Positions 1-6,573 of a stretch of 23,458 bases of DNA are shown here, in pieces. Each line of letters starts with the position of its first letter. Position 1 is the first letter of the stretch. Both the position numbers and the translations under genes were made by a program. The notes under the pieces were generated by a model. It saw nothing but the letters and a program-made list of their open reading frames with translations, was not told the DNA's origin and made no database searches. This DNA is from Chloroflexota bacterium (GTDB lineage: Bacteria > Chloroflexota > Anaerolineae > UBA1429), in NCBI GenBank assembly GCA_012513595.1, contig JAAZBY010000221.1:1-23458 (forward strand), in the 5' to 3' direction.

Positions 1-535
1 AATATCAAGCCCGGCACTAACGCCCTCAAAAACGAGGAACGCCAACACCATTCTTTCTTGCACCAAGATACATGTTAGCCGGCAGAAACAGCCATATCGG
101 CGAAACACCAGGCACGCGTCAGGCTTTCGATGGGCGCCGCCGCAAACGCAAGCACAGGGAAAGCTAAAAGGCACATTTAGGATCAGAAAAGCAGGGGCCG
201 TGGAAATGAGCCTGTTCCCTCCTGCTGCCTACCGAATTCAGGCGGCTATCATATCCTTCGCCTTTCTCAACCGCAAGCCGGAGCGTCACACGTCCCGAGA
301 ACTGCGGAAGTGACGGTCCGCTCTTTGCAGGGCGATGCCCCCTTGCGTTTCACGTGCAAAAAAAACGAGCAGACTAAAGTCTGCCCATGGGACCGAGATA
401 TGACCACCCCTTATCGCAGGATCGCGAACAACTGAAACACGCCGGACTCTGCTGAAATAGTAATGGCGAGTCATCTATACCCTCTACAGCATGGATGCCC
501 AGAGGGCGGCGTCTTGGTTTGCAGGATGCGCGGCC
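1..535. other. Gene-free left edge
   Basis: No reading frame here looks like a real gene. The stretch is visibly less GC-rich than the rest of the window and has stops in all frames at short spacing. It contains one clear element, a terminator-like hairpin at 358-384 oriented for minus-strand transcripts and described separately. Positions 385-535 would be the 3' untranslated part of the truD transcript. Nothing else could be supported. Confidence 0.6.
358..384 (-). terminator. Intrinsic terminator downstream of truD
   Basis: Read on the minus strand, GCAGACT and AGTCTGC form a perfect stem (369-375 with 378-384). It is followed after three bases (TCG) by eight consecutive T residues (the A run at 358-365 on the plus strand). 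This is a textbook Rho-independent terminator for truD transcripts, about 150 bases beyond the truD stop. Palindromes of this general type also occur as dispersed repeats in some genomes, so it could be a repeat unit that also terminates. Confidence 0.7.
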
Positions 536-1768
536 TCAGGCCACCTCCCTCTTGATCACCTCGCGCAGGAGGCTGGTGGCGTAGGCGCCGCGGGGCAGCG
601 CAAAGCGGAGCAGGAGATCGTCGCCCTCCTGGCGGACGGCCAGGCCCTCGAGCGGCACCCGGAAGGCGCGTCGCTCACCCACCAGGTAGGCACCGGGAAC
701 GCCGCGGAAATCGCCCCGCGTGATCCCTTCTGCCCGCAGTAATCCATGCTCCCGGTCGCCGACGGCCTCGCGGGCCAGGCGCACCTTGAAGCCGTAGAGC
801 GGCCCGCTGGGGCTGATCTCGAGGCGCTCGGCCCGCTCCTGCTCGCGCGCGGCGTCCTCCACCAGGAAGAACGCATCGCTGGCATGGATGATGGCCAGAT
901 CCCCGGTCTCCAGACGGTCGATGGTTGGCAGGCGCTCGCTCAGCAAACGGTTGAACAGGTAGGACTGGTAGGCAGCGCCGTACAGGCGTCGCACGCCCTG
1001 GGGCAGGCGGAGCGCGGCCTCCGCGGGAGGTGCCCCGGCGCCCAGCGCCCGCAGTACGGCGCGCTCCTCGCGGAGGGCGGGCGGCCAAAGGGCCTGGGCG
1101 CTGCGCAGGTCGCCGGCCTGATAGGCCTCCCGCGCGCGGCGAGACGCGTCGGGTTCGTCGGGCGCCGGCCGGCCGAGGAGGACCTCGCAGAAGGCCGCCC
1201 AGTCGCGGCGGACCATAGCCTGCCCCAGCAGGTGGTTGGCCTGCCTGTAGCCGAAGCGCTGCGCCCCGAACCCGTTCGGCATCCCACGCCTGGCCAGGAC
1301 TTCGAGGATGGCGTTGGCCCGCTCGAGGGCGCCCGGGAGGACCCCGCGGATGCGGATGGCGAAGCGATTCCCGCGCAGCTCGCCGATCTGAAGCCGCTTG
1401 GGGTGCCGGCGCGCCCACAGTACCCGCACCCCCACGACCCGGGCGCGCAGGACGCGCTCGGGCGGCAGACCCTCGATCGAGAGAATCTGGCGGGCCACCG
1501 CCTGGGCGTCCTTGAGCCCCGCGAAGGAGAAGGCCGCCGCGGGCACCCGAAGCGCCTCGGCCAGAAGGCGGATGGCGCGCGGAGTATCGATGCCGCGCTT
1601 CTCGATCTGAAAGAAGGTGTGCGCTCCCCGGCCGGAGGGCTCGTAGAGGGGGATCTCCTCGACGGAAAAGTCCTTGGGCCGCACGCGAACCTGCCCGCCG
1701 GTGCCGGGGAGATCGGCGGTCAGCAGGCCCGGCAGAACGCGGTCGGTCGGCTCGTGGGATGCGGACAT
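536..1768 (-). CDS. truD: tRNA pseudouridine synthase TruD
   Basis: Encodes a 410-residue TruD-family enzyme, which isomerises a uridine (U13 in E. coli tRNA-Glu) to pseudouridine in the cytoplasm. The family signature GLKDAQAV is at residues 84-91; Asp87 is the expected catalytic aspartate, equivalent to the conserved Asp of E. coli TruD. A second family motif, NGFGAQRFGYRQANHLLG, lies near residues 165-182. The N-terminal segment with VRPKDFSVEEIP (residues 29-40) is also typical. The protein is longer than the E. coli enzyme (about 350 residues), as many homologues are. The ATG start at 1768 is preceded by a GAGGG ribosome-binding sequence. The gene stands alone on the minus strand, diverging from the spoVS-like gene and ending before the terminator at 358-384. 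The family assignment is secure; the exact tRNA target is not shown. Confidence 0.93.
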   Translation of the reverse strand: MSASHEPTDRVLPGLLTADLPGTGGQVRVRPKDFSVEEIPLYEPSGRGAHTFFQIEKRGIDTPRAIRLLAEALRVPAAAFSFAGLKDAQAVARQILSIEGLPPERVLRARVVGVRVLWARRHPKRLQIGELRGNRFAIRIRGVLPGALERANAILEVLARRGMPNGFGAQRFGYRQANHLLGQAMVRRDWAAFCEVLLGRPAPDEPDASRRAREAYQAGDLRSAQALWPPALREERAVLRALGAGAPPAEAALRLPQGVRRLYGAAYQSYLFNRLLSERLPTIDRLETGDLAIIHASDAFFLVEDAAREQERAERLEISPSGPLYGFKVRLAREAVGDREHGLLRAEGITRGDFRGVPGAYLVGERRAFRVPLEGLAVRQEGDDLLLRFALPRGAYATSLLREVIKREVA

Positions 1769-1928
1769 GGTGCCCTCACAGTCAGATGAGACCCGCCCTG
1801 GCGGGCGGCAGGAAAGGCCGTACCAGTAACGGATGGCAGGCCCCGGCCAGCTGGGCGGCCGTCGCCAGGACGGGCGTCTCCCGTCGCCACGCGCCGGGCG
1901 CGCTTCTGTGCCCCAAACGCAACGAAAC

Positions 1929-1946
1929 GGTTACCTCTCTGTAACC
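1929..1946. promoter_or_regulatory. Palindrome GGTTAC-N6-GTAACC, candidate operator
   Basis: A perfect 6-base inverted repeat with a 6-base spacer lies in the intergenic region between the divergent truD and spoVS-like genes, 70 bases before the spoVS start. The size and symmetry suit a dimeric regulator such as a MarR- or GntR-type protein. No regulator gene is nearby and no clear -35/-10 pair was recognised around it, so the operator role is speculative. Confidence 0.3.
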
Positions 1947-2016
1947 CCTGGCGCGCACACTGACCCCAGAGGGCGGCAGAGCGTCTCGCCGGCCGCTCAC
2001 AGTGAGGAGGTTAGCG

Positions 2017-2331
2017 ATGGAGATCATGCGCGTGGCCAGTACGTCCAGCACCACCGCCCTGGCCGGGGCAATCGCCTGGCGGGTGCGCCAGGAAGGGGAG
2101 GCCGAGATGGAGGCGATCGGCGCCGGGGCCGTGAACCAGGCCATCAAGGCCGTGGCGGTGGCGCGCACCTTTGTGGCGCTCGACGGCCTCGACCTGGGGG
2201 TGGTGCCGCACTTTGCCACCGTAGAGACGCTCGGGGAGCGCCGTTCGGCCCTGCGCCTGCGCATCTGCTCATGGACGAGGGCCCTCCCAGCCGCCGAGCC
2301 CGCCGGGCTGGCCGTTGCCGAGGCCTGCTAG
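2017..2331 (+). CDS. Stage V sporulation protein S (SpoVS)-like protein
   Basis: A 104-residue protein whose first 80 or so residues match the SpoVS family closely. The N-terminus MEIMRVASTSS, the core EAIGAGAVNQAIKAVAVART and the segment GERRSALRLRI line up with Bacillus SpoVS (86 residues). SpoVS is a small Alba-like protein, thought to bind nucleic acid, that acts in spore coat and septum formation in Bacillus. It is also common in non-sporulating bacteria, where its role is unknown. The start was placed at ATG 2017 because a perfect AGGAGG sits at 2005-2010; an upstream in-frame GTG at 2002 would overlap that site. The last 20 or so residues (from CSWTRALPAA) do not resemble the usual short VEPR ending and look like a lineage-specific extension. 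No other sporulation gene is in the window. Confidence 0.85.
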   Translation: MEIMRVASTSSTTALAGAIAWRVRQEGEAEMEAIGAGAVNQAIKAVAVARTFVALDGLDLGVVPHFATVETLGERRSALRLRICSWTRALPAAEPAGLAVAEAC

Positions 2332-2352
2332 CAGCGCCAGGCCACTCACAAA

Positions 2353-2383
2353 GGGCGCGAAGGCCTTGGTTGCCCTCGCGCCC
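2353..2383. terminator. Hairpin between convergent spoVS-like and HAD genes
   Basis: Two 12-base arms (2353-2364 and 2372-2383) enclose a 7-base loop. There is a single A/C mismatch in the plus-strand RNA, which becomes a U/G pair in the minus-strand RNA. The hairpin lies in the 81-base gap between two converging genes and probably ends transcripts from one or both sides. It lacks a good T run, so it may act as a weak or Rho-assisted terminator or an mRNA-stabilising 3' hairpin. Confidence 0.5.
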
Positions 2384-2412
2384 CTCACGGTCAGCGGGAT
2401 GCTCGGACGGTC

Positions 2413-3228
2413 CTAGTCCTGTTGGCCGTCGAGCGCCTGCTGCCACGCGGCGAGCAGGGCGGGGACGTCGTCGTAGATCAGGTCAGGCGGCGCCTCCTCG
2501 TAGCCGGCCGCTTCCTCGGCGGTCGAGATCCCGGTCAAGACCATGATCGTGGCGATGCCGGCCCGGGCGCCACCGAGGATGTCGGTCTCGAGACGGTCGC
2601 CGAGGATGGCCGTCTCCTCAGCCGCCGCGCCCAGGATACGCAATGACTGCTCGACCATGATCGGCTCGGGCTTGCCCACCACGATCGGGTCGACGTCGGT
2701 CGCGGCGATCAGCGCGGCCAGGATGCTTCCGGCGCCAGGGATGATGTCACGCTCGAGCGGGTAGGTCTTGTCCGAGTTGGTGCCGATGAAGGTGGCCCCA
2801 TCGCGGATGGCCAGGCAGGCCACGCGCAGCTTCTCAAAGCTGATGCCCTTGTCCCAGCCGCAGACCACAAAGTCGCTATCGCGCCCGCCGATGATAAAGC
2901 CGCGCTTGGTGATCTCTTCAAAGAGCGCCGGCTCCCCCACGACGTTGACCTTGGCCCCCTTGGGCGCCAGCGTCTCCAGGTAGGCAGCGGTAGCCACGCC
3001 GGAGGTCATGATCTCCTCCTCGCGTACCCGCATGCCCATGCCGCCCAACCGCTTGACGAACTCGGCCGGCGTCAGCGTCGAGTTGTTGGTGACCATGAGA
3101 TAGTTGATGCCGTGCTCGCGCAAAAAGTCCAGGAGCTCGGCGGCTCCGGCCAGGGCCGTCTGGCCACGGTAGAGGACGCCGTCCATATCGATCAAGAGAT
3201 TGCGGATCTGCTTCAGCCTGACTGTCAT
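2413..3228 (-). CDS. HAD-superfamily IIA phosphatase, NagD/p-nitrophenyl phosphatase type
   Basis: A 271-residue cytoplasmic phosphatase of the HAD IIA subfamily (NagD, AraL, 4-nitrophenylphosphatase relatives). Motif I is DMDGVLYRG with nucleophile Asp14 and acid/base Asp16. Motif II is VTNNS around Thr47. The lysine of motif III is in GKPEP (Lys186), and the Mg-binding motif IV is GDRLETD (Asp211, Asp216). The cap domain lies between motifs II and III, as expected for class C2. These enzymes dephosphorylate small sugar or nucleotide phosphates; the substrate cannot be told from sequence. ATG at 3228 was chosen because GGAG lies about 8 bases upstream; a TTG four codons earlier (3240) would overlap that site. 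The gene has its own extended -10 promoter (3322-3330) back to back with the B12 operon promoter, with no obvious functional link between them. Confidence 0.9.
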   Translation of the reverse strand: MTVRLKQIRNLLIDMDGVLYRGQTALAGAAELLDFLREHGINYLMVTNNSTLTPAEFVKRLGGMGMRVREEEIMTSGVATAAYLETLAPKGAKVNVVGEPALFEEITKRGFIIGGRDSDFVVCGWDKGISFEKLRVACLAIRDGATFIGTNSDKTYPLERDIIPGAGSILAALIAATDVDPIVVGKPEPIMVEQSLRILGAAAEETAILGDRLETDILGGARAGIATIMVLTGISTAEEAAGYEEAPPDLIYDDVPALLAAWQQALDGQQD

Positions 3229-3321
3229 GCTCGTCTCCAAGGCTTGCGGGGCCGTTCCATCGATGTGGCGCGCAAGCAGTCACTACCTCGCGCCGCTGCC
3301 CCTAGGCGGGCACCGCCCCCG

Positions 3322-3330
3322 ATTATACCA
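3322..3330 (-). promoter_or_regulatory. Extended -10 promoter for the HAD phosphatase gene
   Basis: On the minus strand the sequence reads TGGTATAAT, a perfect -10 hexamer with the extended TGn element. The best -35 candidate at the proper distance (CTGCCT) is weak, which is usual for extended -10 promoters. It lies about 95 bases upstream of the phosphatase start and faces away from the B12 operon promoter. Confidence 0.6.
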
Positions 3331-3401
3331 CAGCCGCCCGAGAGAGGCAGATCGGCCCTGCCACCCGGTGCGCAGAACCGACGGGCATCGCGCGCCCACG
3401 C

Positions 3402-3429
3402 TTGACATGCGCGGCCCGTCTGCTATAGT
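3402..3429 (+). promoter_or_regulatory. Sigma70-type promoter of the B12 operon
   Basis: TTGACA at 3402-3407 and TATAGT at 3424-3429 are separated by 16 bases. The -35 is perfect and the -10 has one mismatch. Transcription would start near 3436, about 20 bases before the riboswitch P1 stem, so the whole riboswitch is transcribed. Confidence 0.8.
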
Positions 3430-3453
3430 GGTGCTGTTCGCACAATTGAAGAA

Positions 3454-3588
3454 TCGGCCCAAGCAGGGGTGCTCCATAGCCCGGATGTGCGGAGCGCCAC
3501 GGGGGAAGCCGGTCAGAGTCCGGCGCTGTCCCGCAACTGTAGCAGCGAGACCGCTCGCTGAAGCCAGGATGCCCGCCCCTGCTGCCGA
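3454..3588 (+). promoter_or_regulatory. Cobalamin (B12) riboswitch
   Basis: The conserved cobalamin riboswitch core is directly readable. A block starting GGAAGCCGGT and ending CCCGCAACTGT occupies 3504-3540, and the B12 box GCCAGGATGCC is at 3563-3573. The closing helix can be drawn: TCGGC (3454-3458) pairs with GCCGA (3584-3588), and GCAGGGG (3463-3469) pairs with CCCCTGC (3576-3582). Adenosylcobalamin or another corrinoid is expected to bind and lower expression of the downstream genes. The promoter is just upstream. A potential antitermination segment, a leader ORF and an intrinsic terminator follow at 3602-3700, which points to control by premature termination. Confidence 0.93.
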
Positions 3589-3619
3589 CCACACAACCTT
3601 CGCGGAAAGGAGGTGGCGT

Positions 3620-3673
3620 GTGAAGGGCATGGCCAGGAGTGGTCGGGCCTTTCTCCGCACCAGGGTGACCTGA
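3620..3673 (+). CDS. Possible 17-codon leader peptide in the B12 leader
   Basis: A very short frame, GTG AAG GGC ATG and so on to TGA, encodes MKGMARSGRAFLRTRVT. It is preceded at the right distance by a near-perfect ribosome-binding sequence, AGGAGGT at 3608-3614, with 5 bases between that site and the GTG. Such a strong site with no other gene to serve is the main evidence. The frame runs through the whole left arm of the downstream terminator and ends inside its loop, so a translating ribosome would stop the terminator forming. The peptide has no recognisable function and is rich in Arg. It may not be translated; the AGGAGGT could instead be just part of an RNA structure. Confidence 0.35.
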   Translation: MKGMARSGRAFLRTRVT

Positions 3674-3700
3674 ACGGTCTCGCGGAGAAGGGCTCTTTTT
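3645..3700 (+). terminator. Riboswitch-controlled intrinsic terminator with alternative helix
   Basis: The arms at 3645-3658 and 3682-3695 pair over 14 positions (two G/U) around a 23-base loop, and TTTTT follows at 3696-3700. This is the expected off-state terminator of the B12 riboswitch. The left arm can instead pair with an upstream segment: GCGG (3602-3605) with CCGC (3655-3658), and AAAGG (3606-3610) with CCTTT (3648-3652), leaving a CT bulge. That would be an antiterminator. The two helices are mutually exclusive. Confidence 0.8.
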
Positions 3701-3768
3701 GTTCTGCCGGAGCGTTGCCATCCACGCCGGCCCGCCCGCGTCGGGCCGCATCACCTGGAAGGATTGGG

Positions 3769-6570
3769 ATGATCATGACGCATCGATCACTCGCCTGCCG
3801 CGCGATACTCGTCATCGCGCTACTGATTGGCTCCGCCGGGGTTCCGCCGCTCGGCGCCCTGGCTCAGGGGCCGGAATCCGCGCCGCTGGACCTGAGCGCC
3901 ACCATCGCCAGAGCCGCCGGCTACCTGGCCACCCAACAGATCGACGGGGGCGGCGTCGACTCGTTCGCGAGCGGCGCTGCGGACCCGACCGGCACCGCCC
4001 TGGCGGTGCTGGCCCTCGCCTCTGTCGGTGAGACCTCGGCGCTCCCCGGGATGGCCGTCTACCTGGCCGCCAACGCGGCCGCCTATACGCACCAGGCGGG
4101 CCACACGGGCGCCGCGTACCTCTTCCCGTCGCGGGCCGGGCTGCTCCTGGCGGCGGTCTCTGCCGCGGGCGGTGACCCGCACGACGTCGGCGGGCTGGAC
4201 CTCCTCGGTGAGCTCGCCGAGACCTATGACGCCCAGACCGGCGCCTACGCCACCGCCGCTGCGGAAGAGTTCACCTCCGGCGCGGCCTCGGACGTGAACC
4301 AGGCCTGGGCCCTCCTCGGGTTGGCCTCGGCCGGGGCGCCCGTCCCCGCCAAGGCGGCCGAGTACCTGTTGAGCCTGCAAGGGGACGACGGCTCCTGGGC
4401 GTCCGGCGACCCGGATACGACCGCCCGCGCCCTGACCGCTCTGCTGGCCAGCGGGCACCTGGCCCCCACTAGCGAGGTCGTCGCACGCGCCAGCGGCTAT
4501 TTCCGCACCACGCAGCTGGCCAACGGCGGCTGGCGTCCCGCCTGGGACGAGGAGCCGCTCAATGCCGACACGACCGGCTGGGTCATCCAGGCGCTCGAGG
4601 CGGTGGGCTATGAGCCCGTGGCAGCCTCCTGGGCCAGCGAGGAGGGAGACCCCCTCAGCGCCCTGGCCGGGCTGCAACAGGAGGGCGGGCAGATTGGCGG
4701 GGCCTACGCCAACGCCTACAGCACCGCCGAGGCCCTTCTGGGCCTGAGCGGGCGCCCCGTGTACGCCCTGGGCCAGAACGGCCGGGTGGCGCGCGCGCTC
4801 AGCTGGCTCGCCGCTCGGCAGGATGCGGACGGCGCCTGGGCCGGCTTCTCCGGTCCGGACGCCGGCGCCACCGCCGAGGCCATCCTCGCCTTCGCCGCGG
4901 CCGGCTATGACCCTGCCCTCCTCCGGGTCGGCGCCACAGGCGCGTCTGCGATGGATTATGTCACCCAGGCCGTTGTCGGCGGCTACGCCAAGACCGGCCC
5001 CGCGGCGGCTGGCAAAGTGACGGTGGCGCTGGTAGCGGGCGGCGCCGACCCGCGCGACGTCGGCGGAGTCGACCTTGTGGACCTGCTGGCCAGCGAGTGG
5101 TACTCGCCGACTCTGTCGGCCTTTGGCACCATCACCGACACGGCCGACACCTGGGCGCAGGCCTGGGCCATCCTGGGCCTGGCGGCCGCCGGGGGCCCGG
5201 TGCCCGAGGGCGCCGTAGAGACCCTGGTCGGCCTACAGACCGCCGAGGGCAACTGGACCGACGCCTGGGGTTACTCAGCGCCCGACTCGACGGGCCTAGC
5301 GCTCCAGGCGCTGGCCGCCGCCGAGCGGCCAGCCGCCGACCCCGCCGTGGCGGCCGGGGTCGCCTACCTGCGCGGGGCGCAGGACACGCAGGGCGGCTGG
5401 GAGAACGCCAACTCGACGGCCGGCGCCCTCCAGGGGCTGCTGGCCGTGGGCGAAGACCCCGCCTCCCCCGACTGGCAGGTGAACGGGCAGAGCCCCTTTG
5501 GCGCCCTGGCCGCCCTGCAGAAGGCCGACGGGCCCTTTGTGTGGATGTGGGACTCGCCCTTCGGCCCCGCCGCCGACGACGCCCTGGCCACCAGCCAGGC
5601 CATCCCGGCCCTCCTCGGCGTGCACTACCCCTTGGCCCCTGCCGCGGCGTTCGCCCCGTTCGAGTTGCTCTTGCCCGGGCCCGACCCGGATCGCCTGCTC
5701 GCGCTGGAGCCCTTCCTCCAGCGCAATGGCGACCTCACCCTCGTGGCACCCTTTGGCTCTGACGCCAATGGTGACGCGCTTCTGGAGGTGAGCTACCGCC
5801 CGCTAGGCGCCAGCGACTGGATCACCGGCACCGCCGTCGTGCGCGGCCGGGGCGTCTTTACCGCCGCCCTGGAGCTGAGCGAAGCAGCCTCCTATGAGCT
5901 GCAGGTGACCGTGAGCGACCCGGACGGCGTCCAGCACGAGGGGCAGATGCAGCCCGCCGTCGCGTTCTCCCTGACGAGCGAGGCCAAAGCCCCGGCTGCC
6001 CCGCCCGCCGCGGCGGCCGCCGGCGACCGTGTGGGCCTGGTGGTCCGCATAGACGACGAGCGGGTCGAGGTGCGCACGGTTCCCTACAAGCAGGGGATGA
6101 CCGGGCTCGACGTCCTCTTGTCCTCCGGCCTGGAGGTGGAGGCCGCCTACTCGTCGCTGGGCGCGGCGGTGTGCTCCATCGCGGGCCAGGGCTGCGCCGC
6201 CACCGACTGCTTCTGTGAGTCGCCCGACACCTGGTCGTACTGGCATCTGCAGGACGGCAAGTGGGCCTACTCACCGGTGGGCGCCGCGACCTACCGGGTC
6301 AAGCCGGGGGACGTCCAGGGTTGGAGCTGGGGGAACGCGGCCCCGCCGCCGCTGGTACCGCTGGACACGATCTTTGCGCCAGCCAGCGCGCCGACTGCCA
6401 CGGCAGCCACGGCCACGCCGGTCCCCGCGACGGCGGTGCCCGAGGCCGCGCCAGTTGGTGGCCAGCCTTCCACCTGGGGCGCGGCGCCCTACGTCTTTGG
6501 TGGGTTCGTCGTACTGCTGTTGGGCACGGCGATCCTCTGGCCGCTCCTGCGTCGGCGCCGGCGGAGGTAA
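3769..6570 (+). CDS. Surface-anchored cobalamin-binding protein candidate: double alpha-toroid plus DUF4430 domain
   Basis: A 933-residue predicted exported protein. Residues 7-33 form a signal peptide ending ALAQG. Residues 40-625 are prenyltransferase/squalene-cyclase-like helical repeats with recurring QxxDGSW/GGW-type turns. They fall into two similar halves offset by about 291 residues (HDVGGLDLL at 138 and RDVGGVDLV at 429; QAWALLGLASAGAPVP and QAWAILGLAAAGGPVP). Residues 655-735 look like an Ig or fibronectin-type beta domain. Residues 752-855 resemble DUF4430, the transcobalamin C-terminal-like domain, with a Cys-rich CSIAGQGC...CFC segment before WSYWHLQDGKWAY. An Ala/Thr/Pro linker, one membrane helix (908-927) and an Arg tail end the protein. 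Animal intrinsic factor and transcobalamin clamp B12 between a toroid and this type of beta domain, so corrinoid binding is inferred. The B12 riboswitch upstream and the ECF transporter genes downstream support this. ATG 3769 was chosen for its GGAAGGA site; upstream starts lie in the leader. Confidence 0.8.
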   Translation: MIMTHRSLACRAILVIALLIGSAGVPPLGALAQGPESAPLDLSATIARAAGYLATQQIDGGGVDSFASGAADPTGTALAVLALASVGETSALPGMAVYLAANAAAYTHQAGHTGAAYLFPSRAGLLLAAVSAAGGDPHDVGGLDLLGELAETYDAQTGAYATAAAEEFTSGAASDVNQAWALLGLASAGAPVPAKAAEYLLSLQGDDGSWASGDPDTTARALTALLASGHLAPTSEVVARASGYFRTTQLANGGWRPAWDEEPLNADTTGWVIQALEAVGYEPVAASWASEEGDPLSALAGLQQEGGQIGGAYANAYSTAEALLGLSGRPVYALGQNGRVARALSWLAARQDADGAWAGFSGPDAGATAEAILAFAAAGYDPALLRVGATGASAMDYVTQAVVGGYAKTGPAAAGKVTVALVAGGADPRDVGGVDLVDLLASEWYSPTLSAFGTITDTADTWAQAWAILGLAAAGGPVPEGAVETLVGLQTAEGNWTDAWGYSAPDSTGLALQALAAAERPAADPAVAAGVAYLRGAQDTQGGWENANSTAGALQGLLAVGEDPASPDWQVNGQSPFGALAALQKADGPFVWMWDSPFGPAADDALATSQAIPALLGVHYPLAPAAAFAPFELLLPGPDPDRLLALEPFLQRNGDLTLVAPFGSDANGDALLEVSYRPLGASDWITGTAVVRGRGVFTAALELSEAASYELQVTVSDPDGVQHEGQMQPAVAFSLTSEAKAPAAPPAAAAAGDRVGLVVRIDDERVEVRTVPYKQGMTGLDVLLSSGLEVEAAYSSLGAAVCSIAGQGCAATDCFCESPDTWSYWHLQDGKWAYSPVGAATYRVKPGDVQGWSWGNAAPPPLVPLDTIFAPASAPTATAATATPVPATAVPEAAPVGGQPSTWGAAPYVFGGFVVLLLGTAILWPLLRRRRRR

Positions 6571-6573
6571 CTC

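Noticed and set aside
1..51. Possible start of a minus-strand gene (MVLAFLVFEGVSAGLD...) leaving the left edge
   Set aside because: Only 17 codons are visible and the ribosome site is weak. It cannot be distinguished from chance without the sequence to the left.
286..474. A 62-codon minus-strand frame
   Set aside because: It overlaps the terminator hairpin at 358-384, has no ribosome site and resembles no family.
746..1789. A 347-codon plus-strand frame antisense to truD
   Set aside because: Shadow of truD. It has no recognisable domain and no ribosome site, and truD motifs are intact on the other strand.
1782..2264. A 160-codon minus-strand frame antisense to the spoVS-like gene
   Set aside because: The plus strand has a SpoVS core with a perfect AGGAGG; the antisense frame is Arg/Ser/Ala-rich with no homology I recognise.
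3613..3768. Upstream extension of the DUF4430 protein to GTG 3613
   Set aside because: It would place 52 extra residues across the riboswitch terminator and ahead of a clear signal peptide; ATG 3769 has its own ribosome site.
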